Shown one piece after another: positions 41,416 through 51,268 of a DNA stretch of 64,000 nucleotides. The stretch covers positions 434,001 through 498,000 of the forward strand of contig NZ_FXWK01000001.1 in the NCBI RefSeq assembly GCF_900177655.1, written 5' to 3'. Both the position numbers and the translations under genes were made by a program. The notes beneath the pieces are model-generated. The model ran no database searches and was not told the origin of the DNA. It worked only from the letters and a program-made list of their open reading frames with translations. The first letter of the stretch is position 1; each line of letters starts with the position of its first letter. The DNA is from Devosia lucknowensis. GTDB taxonomy: Bacteria; Pseudomonadota; Alphaproteobacteria; Rhizobiales; Devosiaceae.

Positions 41416-42566
41416 CGGCTTCGACCCTCACCCAGCTGCCCCTGATGGCCGGCGGCGCCCTGCTTGGCACCTTGAGCAAGGCGACGCACTGGACTTTCGC
41501 GCGCTATATGCGCGCGCCGCTCGCTTCGACGGGGCTGCTGGCCATGGTGACGATGACGGCCCTGGCCGGCAGCAACGCCCTGTTCTTCCAGACCGCACAC
41601 CATCCCTCGCCCTTCTTTGCACCGGCGCGCGGTGAGGTCATGCCATTGCCGACCCCGGTCGTCGACCGGCCTGCGGCAGAACCTGCGGCCGTCCAATCGG
41701 TGCCCGAGATCGTTGAAACACCGGTCATGAGCACCGAGACAACGGGTAGCGTCGAACCGGCTCCGGCAATTCCGGATGGGCCCGTCGGCAACGCGCAGAT
41801 GTTTGCGGTCCAGAAAAAGCTCTTCGAGCTGCAGCTCTTCAGCGGCAAGGTTGACGGCTACTACGGACCAAAGACTGCCGAAGCCATCCGCGCCTTCGAA
41901 ACCCGCAATGGAATGACGCCGACCGGCGCCAATGATCCGACGGTGTTCGAGGTCATTCTCGGCTCCGATTCAGCCGGGCGCGCGGCGACGCCGGTAGCCC
42001 AGCAACCGCAGGCCGCAGCGCCGGCGCCTGTAGCGCAGCCTGTTGCGGTCGTTGAGACCCAGACCGCGCAACAGGACCAGATCGTTGCGCGCCTTCCGGC
42101 ACTGTCCCCTGGCGAGCAGGTGCTCGACGGCGTTGCCAACAGCGCGGCCAGCACGATCGACACCATCATGGCGGCGGTGGACGGCGGCGGTTCGCGCGGT
42201 TCCGCCCCGGAGACCGTCAATCCGCCCACGCCACGGGCGTCGCTGCCCGAAACGGTGTCTTCGGTCCAGACCCAGCCCATGCCGGCCCCCGTGCAGCCCG
42301 CTCCCGTTCAGACGGTTCAGGTCGCCAGTGCGGCGCCCGTTACGACCCCGGCCAGCGTGCCGCCCGCGACCGACGCGGCGCTGGTGACCCAGATCCAGAA
42401 GGGCCTTGCCAGCCTCGGCTTCTTCCGCGGCCCGATCGACGGTCGTCCGGGCGCGGAAACCGCCAGGGCCATCAGGGAATTCGAGAATTTCCACCGCTAC
42501 AAGATGACTGGCCAGGTTCAGCCTGACCTGGTGGATCTCCTGGTCAAGGCCGGCGCGACGATCTGA
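41385..42566 (+). CDS. Membrane-anchored protein with two peptidoglycan-binding domains
   Basis: A 393-residue protein: a basic N-terminus (MAKRKKKS), one membrane helix near residues 45-65 (TGLLAMVTMTALAGSNALFF), a PG_binding_1 domain (VQKKLFELQLFSGKVDGYYGPKTAEAIRAFETRNGM), a long Pro/Ala/Val/Gln-rich linker, and a second PG_binding_1 domain at the C-terminus (IQKGLASLGFFRGPIDGRPGAETARAIREFENFH). It likely tethers the envelope to the wall. Its start overlaps the kinase by 31 bases, so the two are probably co-expressed. Confidence 0.85.
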   Translation: MAKRKKKSAMTASTLTQLPLMAGGALLGTLSKATHWTFARYMRAPLASTGLLAMVTMTALAGSNALFFQTAHHPSPFFAPARGEVMPLPTPVVDRPAAEPAAVQSVPEIVETPVMSTETTGSVEPAPAIPDGPVGNAQMFAVQKKLFELQLFSGKVDGYYGPKTAEAIRAFETRNGMTPTGANDPTVFEVILGSDSAGRAATPVAQQPQAAAPAPVAQPVAVVETQTAQQDQIVARLPALSPGEQVLDGVANSAASTIDTIMAAVDGGGSRGSAPETVNPPTPRASLPETVSSVQTQPMPAPVQPAPVQTVQVASAAPVTTPASVPPATDAALVTQIQKGLASLGFFRGPIDGRPGAETARAIREFENFHRYKMTGQVQPDLVDLLVKAGATI

Positions 42567-42567
42567 C

Positions 42568-42915
42568 GTGGCGAGCCTTCGCAGCGACCTGTGGTGCATG
42601 GCCTTTGTCCGGCGTCATAATGACCGGGGCGACATGTGCGTGGTCGTGCGGCGCGGCGATCCCATTGCGGGACAGGTCTTCATCGAGGTCGATCACCTCG
42701 ATGGGACGCGTTCGCTCTACACTCCGGCGCCGGTGGTCTCGAGGGGAGACGAGGTCGGACCGGTATTCCAGCTGCGTTTTTCGAGAGTCGATCCCGCCAG
42801 GGTACGCGAACGCATCGCCCAGGAAATCGACTTTGATCCCGATCTCTGGGTGCTAAGCGTCGATCGCCGCGGCGACGATCTCGACATCGATCTGGTGCGT
42901 GAGCCGAGAGCCTAG
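42568..42915 (+). CDS. DUF1491 family protein
   Basis: A 115-residue protein, with RSDLWCMAFVRRHNDRGDMCVVVRRGDPIAGQVFI and FDPDLWVLSVDRRGDD typical of DUF1491, an uncharacterised alphaproteobacterial family. It starts at a GTG one base after the preceding stop and ends overlapping the convergent DUF2336 gene by four bases. No function is known. Confidence 0.82.
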   Translation: MASLRSDLWCMAFVRRHNDRGDMCVVVRRGDPIAGQVFIEVDHLDGTRSLYTPAPVVSRGDEVGPVFQLRFSRVDPARVRERIAQEIDFDPDLWVLSVDRRGDDLDIDLVREPRA

Positions 42916-44084
42916 CCGGCCCGACGAACGCCGATCTTGGCCAGCGCCTCGATTGCCTGCTCGACCACCGGGTTGTGGGCCGGGCTCATCGCCGGCGTCC
43001 GCTTGCTCGTCTGGGTAAAGGGCTGGTGCTGCGGCTTGGACAGCTCGAGCAGGTTCACCTCGCCGCGCCACGCGCTCATCAGGTAAGCCATTGATTCAGA
43101 AGAGACAGCACCGAACAGGGTGGCAAAGTCGGCCAGTGTGCGCGAGCGTTCGCTGTCGTGGCTGGTGGCGTGGATCAGGACCTTGAGGCCGTCATAGGCG
43201 GTCGAGCCGAAGGCGCGCAGGATGACGAACAGCGATGCCCCGGTGACATCATGGGCGATCTGGCCGCAACGCACTTCGTCGAGGCCGGTGATCTGCGCCA
43301 GGAGCCGCGTGACCTCGGGCCGGCGGTTCTCCGAGAACAGTTTCATCAGCGCCTTGGTCAACTCGCCGCTCGCCACCGAGAGCTGCTCGATGGTGCGCGA
43401 GATCGGAGCGGTCGGTGTCGTGCGGTTGGCGAAGGCCTGGATGACCTTGACCCGGTGCGCGTCCGACAGGTCGAAGAAGGCCGGAGCCAGGAGGGCCGCG
43501 TCGAAATCGTCACGCCGGCCAAGGGCTTCGGCGACCAGATGGTCCATCTGGGCCGACCGGGCGAGGGCGCTGAGATAGGCGCCGCGCGGGGTGATGTGGA
43601 TATTTGCGGCAAGGGCGCGATAGACCTTGCGCGAATTCATCTGGAAGAGCTTGGCGAGGACGACGTTGGAGAGATCAGGGCGGCTGGCGAGCGTGGCGCA
43701 GGCCGGGACGTCATAGCGCGCGATGATGTCGAGCATGGTCTGGTCGGAAAGATCCGCCGCGCCTTCGAGGAACGGGATCAGATCTTCGCCAATGTTTTCA
43801 ACGACTAAGCGCTCAAGCGCTGGCGACAGCAGCTCGGCGCGACCGAGGATTGCGGCGCCCTTGGCGCGAGCCTGCGGACCAGCGGTGGGGAACAGCCTTG
43901 CGGCCAGGACCTCGAATTGTTCCATTTCGGGAACGGTCGGCTTGCCGCGGCGGGCATAAGCGTCGCAGGCCGCGATCAGAAGGGTGTTGGTGCGATCAAC
44001 ACCACCCGTCTCGATCAGAAGCTGAAAGGTCTCGTAAGGCTGAAATCCAAGCATTTTCTGGCGGAACCATCGACTCATTTGCAT
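42912..44084 (-). CDS. DUF2336 domain-containing protein
   Basis: A 390-residue all-helical protein with repeated HEAT-like pairs: EDLIPFLEGAADLSDQTMLDIIARYDVPACATLASRPDLSNVVLAKLFQ is the characteristic DUF2336 repeat. The family is widespread in alphaproteobacteria without a settled function; in places it is linked to signalling. I placed the start at ATG 44084; ATG 44078 and a TTG at 44117 are alternatives, none with a clear ribosome site. Confidence 0.8.
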   Translation of the reverse strand: MQMSRWFRQKMLGFQPYETFQLLIETGGVDRTNTLLIAACDAYARRGKPTVPEMEQFEVLAARLFPTAGPQARAKGAAILGRAELLSPALERLVVENIGEDLIPFLEGAADLSDQTMLDIIARYDVPACATLASRPDLSNVVLAKLFQMNSRKVYRALAANIHITPRGAYLSALARSAQMDHLVAEALGRRDDFDAALLAPAFFDLSDAHRVKVIQAFANRTTPTAPISRTIEQLSVASGELTKALMKLFSENRRPEVTRLLAQITGLDEVRCGQIAHDVTGASLFVILRAFGSTAYDGLKVLIHATSHDSERSRTLADFATLFGAVSSESMAYLMSAWRGEVNLLELSKPQHQPFTQTSKRTPAMSPAHNPVVEQAIEALAKIGVRRAG

Positions 44085-44245
44085 CGAATTTGATGCGAGT
44101 TTCACTCTTGCCGGCAATTCGTTAGCAGACTGTTAACCTTGACGATCTCTTAATGGGTGAAAGCGCGAGGGGCGTCGCGCAGATGACATCATAGAACCCG
44201 CTGCCTCCACTAGGGACGGAGGAGCGGCGCTTGAAGGAGGCCGGC

Positions 44246-44413
44246 TTGGGAAAGCTGCTGAAGTTCGATGGGCGGAAGAAATCTGCCAACGCCGGTACGA
44301 TCGTATCCGGTGGCGCCCAGATCCTGATCTTTACCGGAGTGCGTTACGAGCGCGGTTCACCGCCGCCGCCCACCACTCACAATGATACAAGGCGTAAGCG
44401 CAAGCGTGGATAA
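44246..44413 (+). CDS. Small conserved-looking protein, unknown function
   Basis: A 55-residue ORF from TTG 44246 with AAGGAGG five bases upstream, a better ribosome site than most genes here. It reads LGKLLKFDGRKK, then AQILIFTGVRYER and a basic tail. I believe related short proteins with a FTGVRYER-like core occur in other Hyphomicrobiales, but that is memory. It overlaps the next gene slightly. No domain is recognised. Confidence 0.55.
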   Translation: MGKLLKFDGRKKSANAGTIVSGGAQILIFTGVRYERGSPPPPTTHNDTRRKRKRG

Positions 44414-45230
44414 ATACCTAAGGTCGATGGCAGGGGCCGTCGCGCTTGTGACGATGGCGGCTTTGCTCGCCGGTTGCGTCGCGCGGCCGGTGGGCGATTT
44501 CGGCCGCGCCCAACCGGGCGTGCTGCACGACCAGGTCATGCCCTATGCCGGCGACCTGATCGCGACGAGCCGCAAGGAACCGGTTTCCAACCTCAACCAG
44601 ACCGACCAGGAGCGCGAGATGCACGATCGCACCTGGCGCTTCCTCGTCGCCCCGCACAGCCGCGACTGGATGTTCGATTCCTCGGTGGAACTGCAGCGCA
44701 CCCGCATCGGACGGGCGCGCGACCATCAGTTCACCACCGAGCGCTATTACAACTGGCTGCGGACCACGACTTACCAGTCCTCGACGACCCGCTACAGCAC
44801 GGTAGGGCGGCACATCCTTGCCGATGTCGATACGGTCCCCAAGACCTTCCAGTCGATTTGCGCCGTTCTCGAAGTCGATCGGCAGCGACGGGTCGCGCTG
44901 GCGGAACTTGGCAGCATCGAGCAGAGCGTTGCCGACAATGTCGCGGCGCGGCGCACCGAGAACCAGTGGCATATCGACTGGTTCGTCCGGGCGCTCAATT
45001 ATCGATACGACAGCTATGCCTATGCGCTGGATCATCTGCTGGTGGAAACGCCGCACGAGCAGTCGATGGCGGTGGACGAAAACCTCAGACGGCTCAAGGC
45101 CTGGGTCGACCGTGCCAATCGCGGTGATTTCTGTTCGGGTGGGGCAGGGGGCGGCGCCGGTGGCGGTGTCACCATACCGTCACGCTTCCAGACCATGGTC
45201 TACGATCGAGAAGTCGTGCCGCAAAAGTAG
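44382..45230 (+). CDS. Putative lipoprotein, unknown function
   Basis: A 282-residue protein with a lipoprotein signal: SMAGAVALVTMAALLAGC, the lipobox Cys near residue 32. The mature part is hydrophilic and helical (QTDQEREMHDRTWRFLVAP, TTERYYNWLRTTTYQSSTTRY), and ends in a Gly-rich GGAGGGAGGGV segment. I do not recognise the family. The ATG at 44382 overlaps the small ORF by 32 bases; a GTG at 44406 would keep the signal peptide and overlap only 8 bases. Confidence 0.65.
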   Translation: MIQGVSASVDKYLRSMAGAVALVTMAALLAGCVARPVGDFGRAQPGVLHDQVMPYAGDLIATSRKEPVSNLNQTDQEREMHDRTWRFLVAPHSRDWMFDSSVELQRTRIGRARDHQFTTERYYNWLRTTTYQSSTTRYSTVGRHILADVDTVPKTFQSICAVLEVDRQRRVALAELGSIEQSVADNVAARRTENQWHIDWFVRALNYRYDSYAYALDHLLVETPHEQSMAVDENLRRLKAWVDRANRGDFCSGGAGGGAGGGVTIPSRFQTMVYDREVVPQK

Positions 45231-45248
45231 CGGCGAAGTGGGGGCCGC

Positions 45249-46433
45249 GTGGCAGAACCAAACGGCACCGCGCGCGGAACGCCTGGCGAGGTCTTTCTCG
45301 CCTTCCTGAAACTGGGTCTCACGAGCTTCGGCGGACCCATCGCCCATCTCGGATATTTCCGCGACGAGCTGGTGACGCGTCGCCGCTGGCTCGACGAAGC
45401 CGCCTATGCCGATCTCGTCGCGCTTTGCCAGTTTCTGCCCGGTCCTGCCTCCAGCCAGGTCGGATTTGCCCTTGGCATGATGCGGGCGGGCTGGCTCGGG
45501 GCGTTGGCGGCATGGACCGCCTTCACCCTGCCATCCGCCTTGCTGCTGATCGTCTTCGCCCTTGGAGCGGCGTCGCTCGATGGCCCTGTGGCCGCAGGCG
45601 TATTGCACGGGCTCAAACTGGTCGCCGTGGCAATCGTGGCGCAGGCGGTGCTCGGCATGGCCAAGAGCCTCACGCCGGATCGCGAACGCGCAGCGATTGC
45701 TGCGGTCGCGGTTCTGATCCTGGTGCTGCTGGGTGGGACGCTTGGACAGGTCGCGGCCATCGGGTGGGGCGGGCTCGTCGGGCTCCGGGCCTGCAGGAGC
45801 GCATTGGTGACCAGTGCCGTTCATCCCTTTTTCGGCTCCAGAACCATGGGCGCAATCCTGCTGGCCATGTTCGCGCTGCTGCTGGTCGGAATGCCGTTCA
45901 TCGCCGGTTGGGGGCAGGGTCTGGCCATCTTCGATGCGTTCTATCGCGCCGGGGCACTGGTGTTCGGCGGCGGCCATGTCGTCCTGCCGCTGCTGGAGAC
46001 GGAAACCGTGGCACGCGGCTGGGTGACGCCGGATGCCTTCCTTGCCGGTTATGGCGCGGCGCAAGCCGTGCCCGGACCGCTCTTTACCTTCGCGGCCTAT
46101 CTCGGCACCGTTGCTGGCGGACTTCCGGGCGCTGCCATCGCGCTGGTGGCGATCTTCCTGCCCGGGCTGTTGCTGGTGGCCGGCGCATTGCCCTTCTGGG
46201 ACCAGTTCCGCCGCTGGCCCTGGGCGCAGGCGGCCATGCGCGGCGCCAATGCGGCCGTCGTCGGCGTCCTGGCTGCTGCCCTCTACGATCCGGTCTTTCT
46301 CAGTGCCGTCCTGACGCCACTGGATTTTGCGATGGCTCTGGCAGGGTTTGTCGCTCTGGTGGCGTGGAAATGTCCGCCGTGGATCGTGGTGCTGGCCCTG
46401 GGAGCAATGGGGGGCGTGATCGGGGCGATGTGA
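45249..46433 (+). CDS. chrA: Chromate transporter, two-domain (ChrA)
   Basis: A 394-residue inner-membrane protein with the two tandem CHR halves: FLKLGLTSFGGPIAHLGYFRDELV in the first half and FYRAGALVFGGGHVVLPLLETE in the second, and CQFLPGPASSQVGFALG and GAAQAVPGPLFTFAAYLG at matching places. ChrA exports chromate. The GTG start has a GGGGG five bases upstream. No ChrB regulator is adjacent, so induction is unclear. Confidence 0.9.
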   Translation: MAEPNGTARGTPGEVFLAFLKLGLTSFGGPIAHLGYFRDELVTRRRWLDEAAYADLVALCQFLPGPASSQVGFALGMMRAGWLGALAAWTAFTLPSALLLIVFALGAASLDGPVAAGVLHGLKLVAVAIVAQAVLGMAKSLTPDRERAAIAAVAVLILVLLGGTLGQVAAIGWGGLVGLRACRSALVTSAVHPFFGSRTMGAILLAMFALLLVGMPFIAGWGQGLAIFDAFYRAGALVFGGGHVVLPLLETETVARGWVTPDAFLAGYGAAQAVPGPLFTFAAYLGTVAGGLPGAAIALVAIFLPGLLLVAGALPFWDQFRRWPWAQAAMRGANAAVVGVLAAALYDPVFLSAVLTPLDFAMALAGFVALVAWKCPPWIVVLALGAMGGVIGAM

Positions 46434-46479
46434 GGTGTCCCAGGCTCCGGCATCGGCGTCTGCGGTGGGCGAAAGGTGG

Positions 46480-46502
46480 ATTGCCCGGACAAGCCGGGCA
46501 AT
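46480..46502. repeat. Dispersed double-hairpin intergenic repeat, copy 2
   Basis: ATTGCCCGG/CCGGGCAAT with five bases between, preceded by GG and followed by GACGA, matches the second half of the rhaS-rhaT copy at 2457-2479 except in the loop. It lies between convergent chrA and the Nudix gene. Confidence 0.75.
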
Positions 46503-46559
46503 GACGATGGGTGGAATGGAAAGCGATTGCCAGGCGGCCACATCCCGCCCTTGAGAGGT

Positions 46560-47129
46560 TCAGGCAGGCGAGGCGACGGTGCGAAGGCGCTCCACCACTT
46601 TGGGTGCGAACTCACCCAGCATGGAAGCGTCCTGCCACTGGGCGGCATGGACTTCTTCGAGTTGCGGAATCAGCGGCAGGGCCGGATCGGCGATGAAAAG
46701 ATATTGCAGGTCGTGGTGCACATGCGGCGGTTCGTTCCGCGATGGCTTACCCGGCACATCATGGCTGTCGATGACGAAGGGCCGGTCCGACCCGGCATGC
46801 CACGGATGAAGGCGAAGACCGGTGACGCCGGTTTCCTCCTCGGCCTCACGCTGGGCGGACAGGTAGAAGTGGTCCGAGGGTTCGTAGTGGCCGCCGGGTT
46901 GCAGCCATCTCCCGATGGTCACATGGTCGATCAGCAGCGTCTGCCGATGGTCGGGCGACAGGATGACGGCGCTGGTGGTGAGATGGCCGGGATAAGTGGT
47001 CCGCTCATCGAGCCGATGGCCCTCGCCCATCTGCCAGCGCAGCAGCGACAGATGCTCGCGTGGGCCCGCGACTTGGGAAAGATACTGCTGCACCGTGGCG
47101 GAGAGCCTGGTTGGAAATGCTTCTGACAT
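46560..47129 (-). CDS. Nudix hydrolase
   Basis: A 189-residue protein with a Nudix box reading GGHYEPSDHFYLSAQREAEEETGV; the REAEEETG core with the metal-binding Glu residues is intact, and Asp replaces the first consensus Glu. The substrate (a nucleoside diphosphate derivative) is unknown. The frame is open upstream to 47462 but ATG 47129 lies where the previous stop is, overlapping by one base, so the gene is the last of a three-gene leftward set. Confidence 0.85.
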   Translation of the reverse strand: MSEAFPTRLSATVQQYLSQVAGPREHLSLLRWQMGEGHRLDERTTYPGHLTTSAVILSPDHRQTLLIDHVTIGRWLQPGGHYEPSDHFYLSAQREAEEETGVTGLRLHPWHAGSDRPFVIDSHDVPGKPSRNEPPHVHHDLQYLFIADPALPLIPQLEEVHAAQWQDASMLGEFAPKVVERLRTVASPA

Positions 47130-47674
47130 CAGGTGCGTGGTCCGCACGAGATTTCCGACAATTCCTGCTCGAAGCGCGGGCGCATGGCTTCGTGGGGCGG
47201 AGACAGGCGCACAAGGGCGAAGAGATCGTCGGTGGTCGACTCGACGACAAGCAGGCCCTCGGCAATGTCGATCTGCTGCTGCGCCAGGAGGCGGGTCTGC
47301 GCGGCGTTGAATATGCCAACTTCGACCGTCTGGCCGATGCCGTCGCGATTGGTCGTGGAATAGCTGACGACACCAGACTGATTGTAGAGGGCGACCGACC
47401 AGAAGGCGTCTGGGAGGACACCGCTGAGATAGGCGGGGCCTTCGCCCAGATCGATCTGGCACAAGCCATAGATGAGCTCCGGATCGAGCTGCAATGGATT
47501 GGGCTGGCCCGGTTCGATGCGCGGCAGGATGACGATGCGGTTGGCCGCCTCATAGGCCGAGACGCGCGTCCAGGTGGTTTCCTCGGCAAGCAGGGGTAAG
47601 GCGAGGATGGTGACGATATGGATGACGCCGCCCAGCAGCACGCCACCGATCAGCCAGAGCAGGGTGCGGATCAT
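47129..47674 (-). CDS. DUF1254 domain-containing protein
   Basis: A 181-residue protein with one N-terminal membrane helix or signal (LLWLIGGVLLGGVIHIVTIL) and the DUF1254 pattern RIEPGQPNPLQLDPELIYGLCQIDL. It is the usual partner of DUF1214, encoded immediately upstream. ATG 47674 is preferred over ATG 47680 because GGAGG lies 7 bases before it; it overlaps the DUF1214 stop (ATGA). Function unknown, likely periplasmic. Confidence 0.8.
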   Translation of the reverse strand: MIRTLLWLIGGVLLGGVIHIVTILALPLLAEETTWTRVSAYEAANRIVILPRIEPGQPNPLQLDPELIYGLCQIDLGEGPAYLSGVLPDAFWSVALYNQSGVVSYSTTNRDGIGQTVEVGIFNAAQTRLLAQQQIDIAEGLLVVESTTDDLFALVRLSPPHEAMRPRFEQELSEISCGPRT

Positions 47675-48246
47675 GAGCATGCCTCCCTGGCGATGGAGGG
47701 CATGGTCGTGTTAGCCGAGGCAAAGCTTGAAAGGGCGGTCGTGTCGTAGAGCGTGAGGGCGAGGCTGAACGGACCCGAGCCCGCCAGCTCCATCCAGGTG
47801 CCGGGGCGCAGCTGCGTACCGACATGGACGCGCATGGCGCCGTCTTCCGTACGGATCACTTCGCTGGAGCGCAGGGCCGCGTCCGTGCCGGGTGCGGCAA
47901 GATTGACCCAGTCGCCATCCACGGCGACGAGCGTCCAGAAGGTGGACACCGGAACGTGCCCATCGAGGCGATAGGAACAGCTGAGATCGAGCGGCGCACC
48001 ATCACTGTCCGTGGTGGCCACGAAGCGCAGGCCCTCGCTGCGCCCAAGCTGGAACGCCGCCTCGCGCGCGATGTGGCCGTTGGTATAGGGATTGGGAGCG
48101 GGGGCCCCGATATCGGGCCAGGTCGTCCAAGGCCCAAGGGTCACGGCGCCGAAAAGCCGCCCGTCGGTGAGGGCGTAATAGCTCAGGCCGAACCCCACGC
48201 AGAGGGCCACGACGATGCTCATCAGCAGACGGAGGACGAAGCGCAC
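47671..48246 (-). CDS. DUF1214 domain-containing protein
   Basis: A 191-residue protein: an N-terminal membrane helix (LRLLMSIVVALCVGFGLSYYAL) and a DUF1214 fold (GRSEGLRFVATTDSDGAPLDLSCSYRLDG, STFWTLVAVDGDW). It is shorter than the large DUF1254/DUF1214 fusions, matching the split form common in Hyphomicrobiales. The start is a GTG at 48246 with a weak ribosome site. Confidence 0.82.
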   Translation of the reverse strand: MRFVLRLLMSIVVALCVGFGLSYYALTDGRLFGAVTLGPWTTWPDIGAPAPNPYTNGHIAREAAFQLGRSEGLRFVATTDSDGAPLDLSCSYRLDGHVPVSTFWTLVAVDGDWVNLAAPGTDAALRSSEVIRTEDGAMRVHVGTQLRPGTWMELAGSGPFSLALTLYDTTALSSFASANTTMPSIAREACS

Positions 48247-48436
48247 GGGTCAGCGTCTCGACGTTTGCGACATGGATGGCTGGACCGGCGAATGGATCAT
48301 TCCCAAGGCTATAGCAATGGCCGGGCGAGGGCGGAAGCAGAATGTCTCGCCCTATTCGTTATGGCGCGGCGGCCGCCATCTTGCACCTGACGCTCGGAGC
48401 GGTGACAAAGGGCAAGCACTGGAGAAGGAGCTCGCC

Positions 48437-49009
48437 ATGTCCCCTCGAATCGGTCTGCCGCTCGTGATTGCCATCCTCGTTGCCGCGATGCCGCCGGCAG
48501 TGGCGGACCATCACGGCCTCGTCGCGCGCCTTGATCTGTCCGCCTGGGTCGGGGAATGGCAGGCCAGCGACGAGCAACGGATATTCATAACGCTGCCCGA
48601 CAAGAAGGGCCTGCGGTTCGACGGTGCCGCCACCTATGGCGCGACCGATCCCGAGCGGGTGGAAATCGGCGCGGTCAATGTCGGCGATTTTTCGGTAAGG
48701 GTCCCGAGCCGCTGGATTGGCGCCGACAATACGATCGACATCGCCGTCAATGCCGACGGAGCCGCCGTGCCCAGGGACGAGGCGGACGACTATGACTGCA
48801 CGCTCTCGCTGCAGCTGGACTGGGATGCCCAGTTCATTGTCGTCACCGACAACGGCATGTGCGGCGGCCTCAACGTGACTTTTACCGGCCGCTACGAAAA
48901 GCGGCCGAGCGGAGAGACGAGCCTCGAAGGCAATGCGGGACTGACCTCGTTCGCCGCCGAAAGGGTTGCTGCGGGTCAGAGGCCGGTGGGTGCGCTGACC
49001 GACGCCTGA
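48437..49009 (+). CDS. Secreted protein, unknown function
   Basis: A 190-residue protein with a signal peptide (LPLVIAILVAAMPPAVADHH) and no recognised domain. Two Cys pairs or singles (YDCTLSLQL, NGMCGGLNVTFTGRYE) may be oxidised in the periplasm. AAGGAG precedes ATG 48437 at good spacing; the open frame upstream to 48215 overlaps the divergent DUF1214 gene and is not coding. Its 3' end overlaps the convergent PBP1A gene by 34 bases. Confidence 0.72.
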   Translation: MSPRIGLPLVIAILVAAMPPAVADHHGLVARLDLSAWVGEWQASDEQRIFITLPDKKGLRFDGAATYGATDPERVEIGAVNVGDFSVRVPSRWIGADNTIDIAVNADGAAVPRDEADDYDCTLSLQLDWDAQFIVVTDNGMCGGLNVTFTGRYEKRPSGETSLEGNAGLTSFAAERVAAGQRPVGALTDA

Positions 49010-51135
49010 GCCGTATCCCGCGGTGTCGCAGTCGCGGCGATGGTCGCATCGAACCGATCGGCCAGATCGAGCAGCTTGCGGGCTGCCGCCGGCTTGAGAC
49101 TGGGCGGGCGCGCTTCCTGCTCCTCGACATCCTCGACATCGGTCTCGGCCACGATGGTCTGCGGGGGCTGGAAGTCGATGCCGAAGACCGGTCGCACATC
49201 GATATTGGTGTGCGCATAGGCCATGAACTTCTGCCAGGCGATGGTGGGCAGCGTGCCGCCGGTGAGATTGTTGGTGGTGCTGTAGTCGTCGTTGCCGAAC
49301 CAGACGGCTGCCACGTAATTGCCGGTGAAGCCGGCAAACCAGGCGTCGCGATAGGAGGTGGTGGTGCCGGTCTTGCCCAAGGTGGGCACGCCCTCGATGC
49401 GGGCGCGAGTGCCGGTTCCGCTCTGGGTGACGGCGTACATCATCTGGTTCATGTAGGCGACCGTCTGCTCGGACAGGATGCGCTCCTGCGGGGCATCGGG
49501 ATCCTTTTCCCAGACCAGCTGATCGTTGAGCGTCGTCATGCGGGTGAGGCCGAAGGCGGGCGTCTTGTATCCGTCATTGGCGAAGACGGCGTAGGAGCTG
49601 GTCATGTCGATGACCGAAACCGAGGCCACGCCGAGAGCGAGCGAACGGGTGACCGGATACTCGGCGCGCAGGCCCATGCGATGGCTGAGGGCGGCGATGG
49701 GATCTCGCCCGGTCTTGATCGAGAGCGTCACCGGCACGGTATTGAGCGACTGGGCGAAGGCGCTCTGCAGGCTGACCGTGCCCTTGTAGCTGCGGCCGTA
49801 GTTCTGCGGGCACCAGTCGCCGATGCAGACCGGCCTGTCGGTGATGGCATCGGCGGGCGTGAGGCCGAGCTGCTCGAACGCCTCGGCATAGACGAAGACC
49901 TTGTAGGCCGAACCGGGCTGCCGATTGGAGACGATGGAGCGGTTGAACTGGCTCTTGGCATAGTCGGTGCCGCCGACCATGGCGCGGATGGCGCCATGGG
50001 TATCGGTGACCACCATGGCCCCTTGCTGCACGCGGTACTGTTCGCCCTGCTCGCGGATGACCGAGATGATGGCATCTTCGGCATAGGCCTGAAGCGTGGT
50101 GTCGATGGTGGTGCGGACGACGAAATTGTTGCCCGGCGCGCGCGTCTCCTCGATGAGGCGCTTGGCCTCCTCGAAGGCATAGTCGAGGAAATAGTTGGGC
50201 GAATTGGCGTCGGCGGTGCGGCTGATCGGGGTGGCCGGGTGGCGGCGGGCGGCGGTGACCTGACCCTCGGTCAGGAAGCCCGAGGCGACTAGATTGGTGA
50301 GGACCACATTGGCGCGGCCGCGCGCGGCGGCAAGGTCGACATGCGGCGCCCAGCGGCCGGGCGCCTTGTAGAGGCCCGAGAGCATGGCCGCTTCGGCGAG
50401 GTTGATATCCTGCACGCGCTTGCCGAAGTAATATTCGGCCGCAGCGGTGACCCCGAAATTGCCGCCGCCCATATAGGCGCGGTCGAGGTAGAGCTTGAGG
50501 ATTTCGTCCTTGGTATAGTGCCACTCGAGCCAGACCGACAGGAAGGCCTCGACGATCTTGCGCTCGATGGTGCGCTCGGATGACAGAAACAGCTGCTTGG
50601 CGAGCTGCTGGGTGATCGAGGAGCCGCCATGCAGGCTCGACTCGCCGGTCGCATTGGTGACGAGCGCGCGCAGTGTGCCCACGACGTCGACGCCGAAATG
50701 TTCGTAGAAGCGCCGGTCCTCGGTGGCGAGGGTGGCCTTGATCAGGTAGTCCGGCATCTGGTCGAGCGCGACGCTGTCATCCGAGCGGATGCCGCGCCGG
50801 CCGATCTCGGTGCCGAAACGATCGAGGAAGACGACGGAATAGTCCTCGGCCTTGTTGAAGCTGCCGCGATCGATGATGTCGAAGGCGGGCAGGGCCAGCG
50901 CCGCCATCAGCACGCAACCGATGGCGCCGAAGGTGAAGGCGTCGGACAGAATTTCGACGAAAAACCGCTTTATGCCCGTGACGTGAAAGCGGGACATGAA
51001 ATCCTGGTAGCGCGTGTAGCCGCGGCCAAGGGCCTGCCAGAACTCGTAGAGCGAGGAATCGAGCCAGGCATCGGCCGCGAGCATGCTGCCCTTGCGCCGC
51101 GGCTTCTTTTCCTTGGTGTAGAATGGATCCTGCAC
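48976..51135 (-). CDS. Penicillin-binding protein 1A-type transglycosylase/transpeptidase
   Basis: A 719-residue peptidoglycan synthase. One membrane helix ([18 protein letters not shown], near residue 60), a glycosyltransferase domain with [14 protein letters not shown] and [15 protein letters not shown], and a transpeptidase domain with SxxK in GSAYKVF, SxN in QSLNTVP and KTG in LGKTGTT. The GTG start at 51135 gives [11 protein letters not shown] at the N-terminus, as in related alphaproteobacterial proteins; an ATG at 51216 is possible but would run toward the divergent gene. Confidence 0.9.
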   Translation of the reverse strand: MQDPFYTKEKKPRRKGSMLAADAWLDSSLYEFWQALGRGYTRYQDFMSRFHVTGIKRFFVEILSDAFTFGAIGCVLMAALALPAFDIIDRGSFNKAEDYSVVFLDRFGTEIGRRGIRSDDSVALDQMPDYLIKATLATEDRRFYEHFGVDVVGTLRALVTNATGESSLHGGSSITQQLAKQLFLSSERTIERKIVEAFLSVWLEWHYTKDEILKLYLDRAYMGGGNFGVTAAAEYYFGKRVQDINLAEAAMLSGLYKAPGRWAPHVDLAAARGRANVVLTNLVASGFLTEGQVTAARRHPATPISRTADANSPNYFLDYAFEEAKRLIEETRAPGNNFVVRTTIDTTLQAYAEDAIISVIREQGEQYRVQQGAMVVTDTHGAIRAMVGGTDYAKSQFNRSIVSNRQPGSAYKVFVYAEAFEQLGLTPADAITDRPVCIGDWCPQNYGRSYKGTVSLQSAFAQSLNTVPVTLSIKTGRDPIAALSHRMGLRAEYPVTRSLALGVASVSVIDMTSSYAVFANDGYKTPAFGLTRMTTLNDQLVWEKDPDAPQERILSEQTVAYMNQMMYAVTQSGTGTRARIEGVPTLGKTGTTTSYRDAWFAGFTGNYVAAVWFGNDDYSTTNNLTGGTLPTIAWQKFMAYAHTNIDVRPVFGIDFQPPQTIVAETDVEDVEEQEARPPSLKPAAARKLLDLADRFDATIAATATPRDTAQASVSAPTGL

Positions 51136-51268
51136 GGTTAACCCCGACGCCCCGCTATGGGCAGAGTTGTTCAGGCTCTGGAACAAGGCAATACAATCGC
51201 TGGAATATGATTGCATTGGCCCGCCCGCAAGCGCAAACCGGCAACAGCATGAACGGCAAACGGTAAAC

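Noticed and set aside
45180..46541. Minus-strand frame of 453 codons opposite chrA
   Set aside because: It includes translated repeat DNA at its start and is otherwise the complement of a clear chromate transporter.
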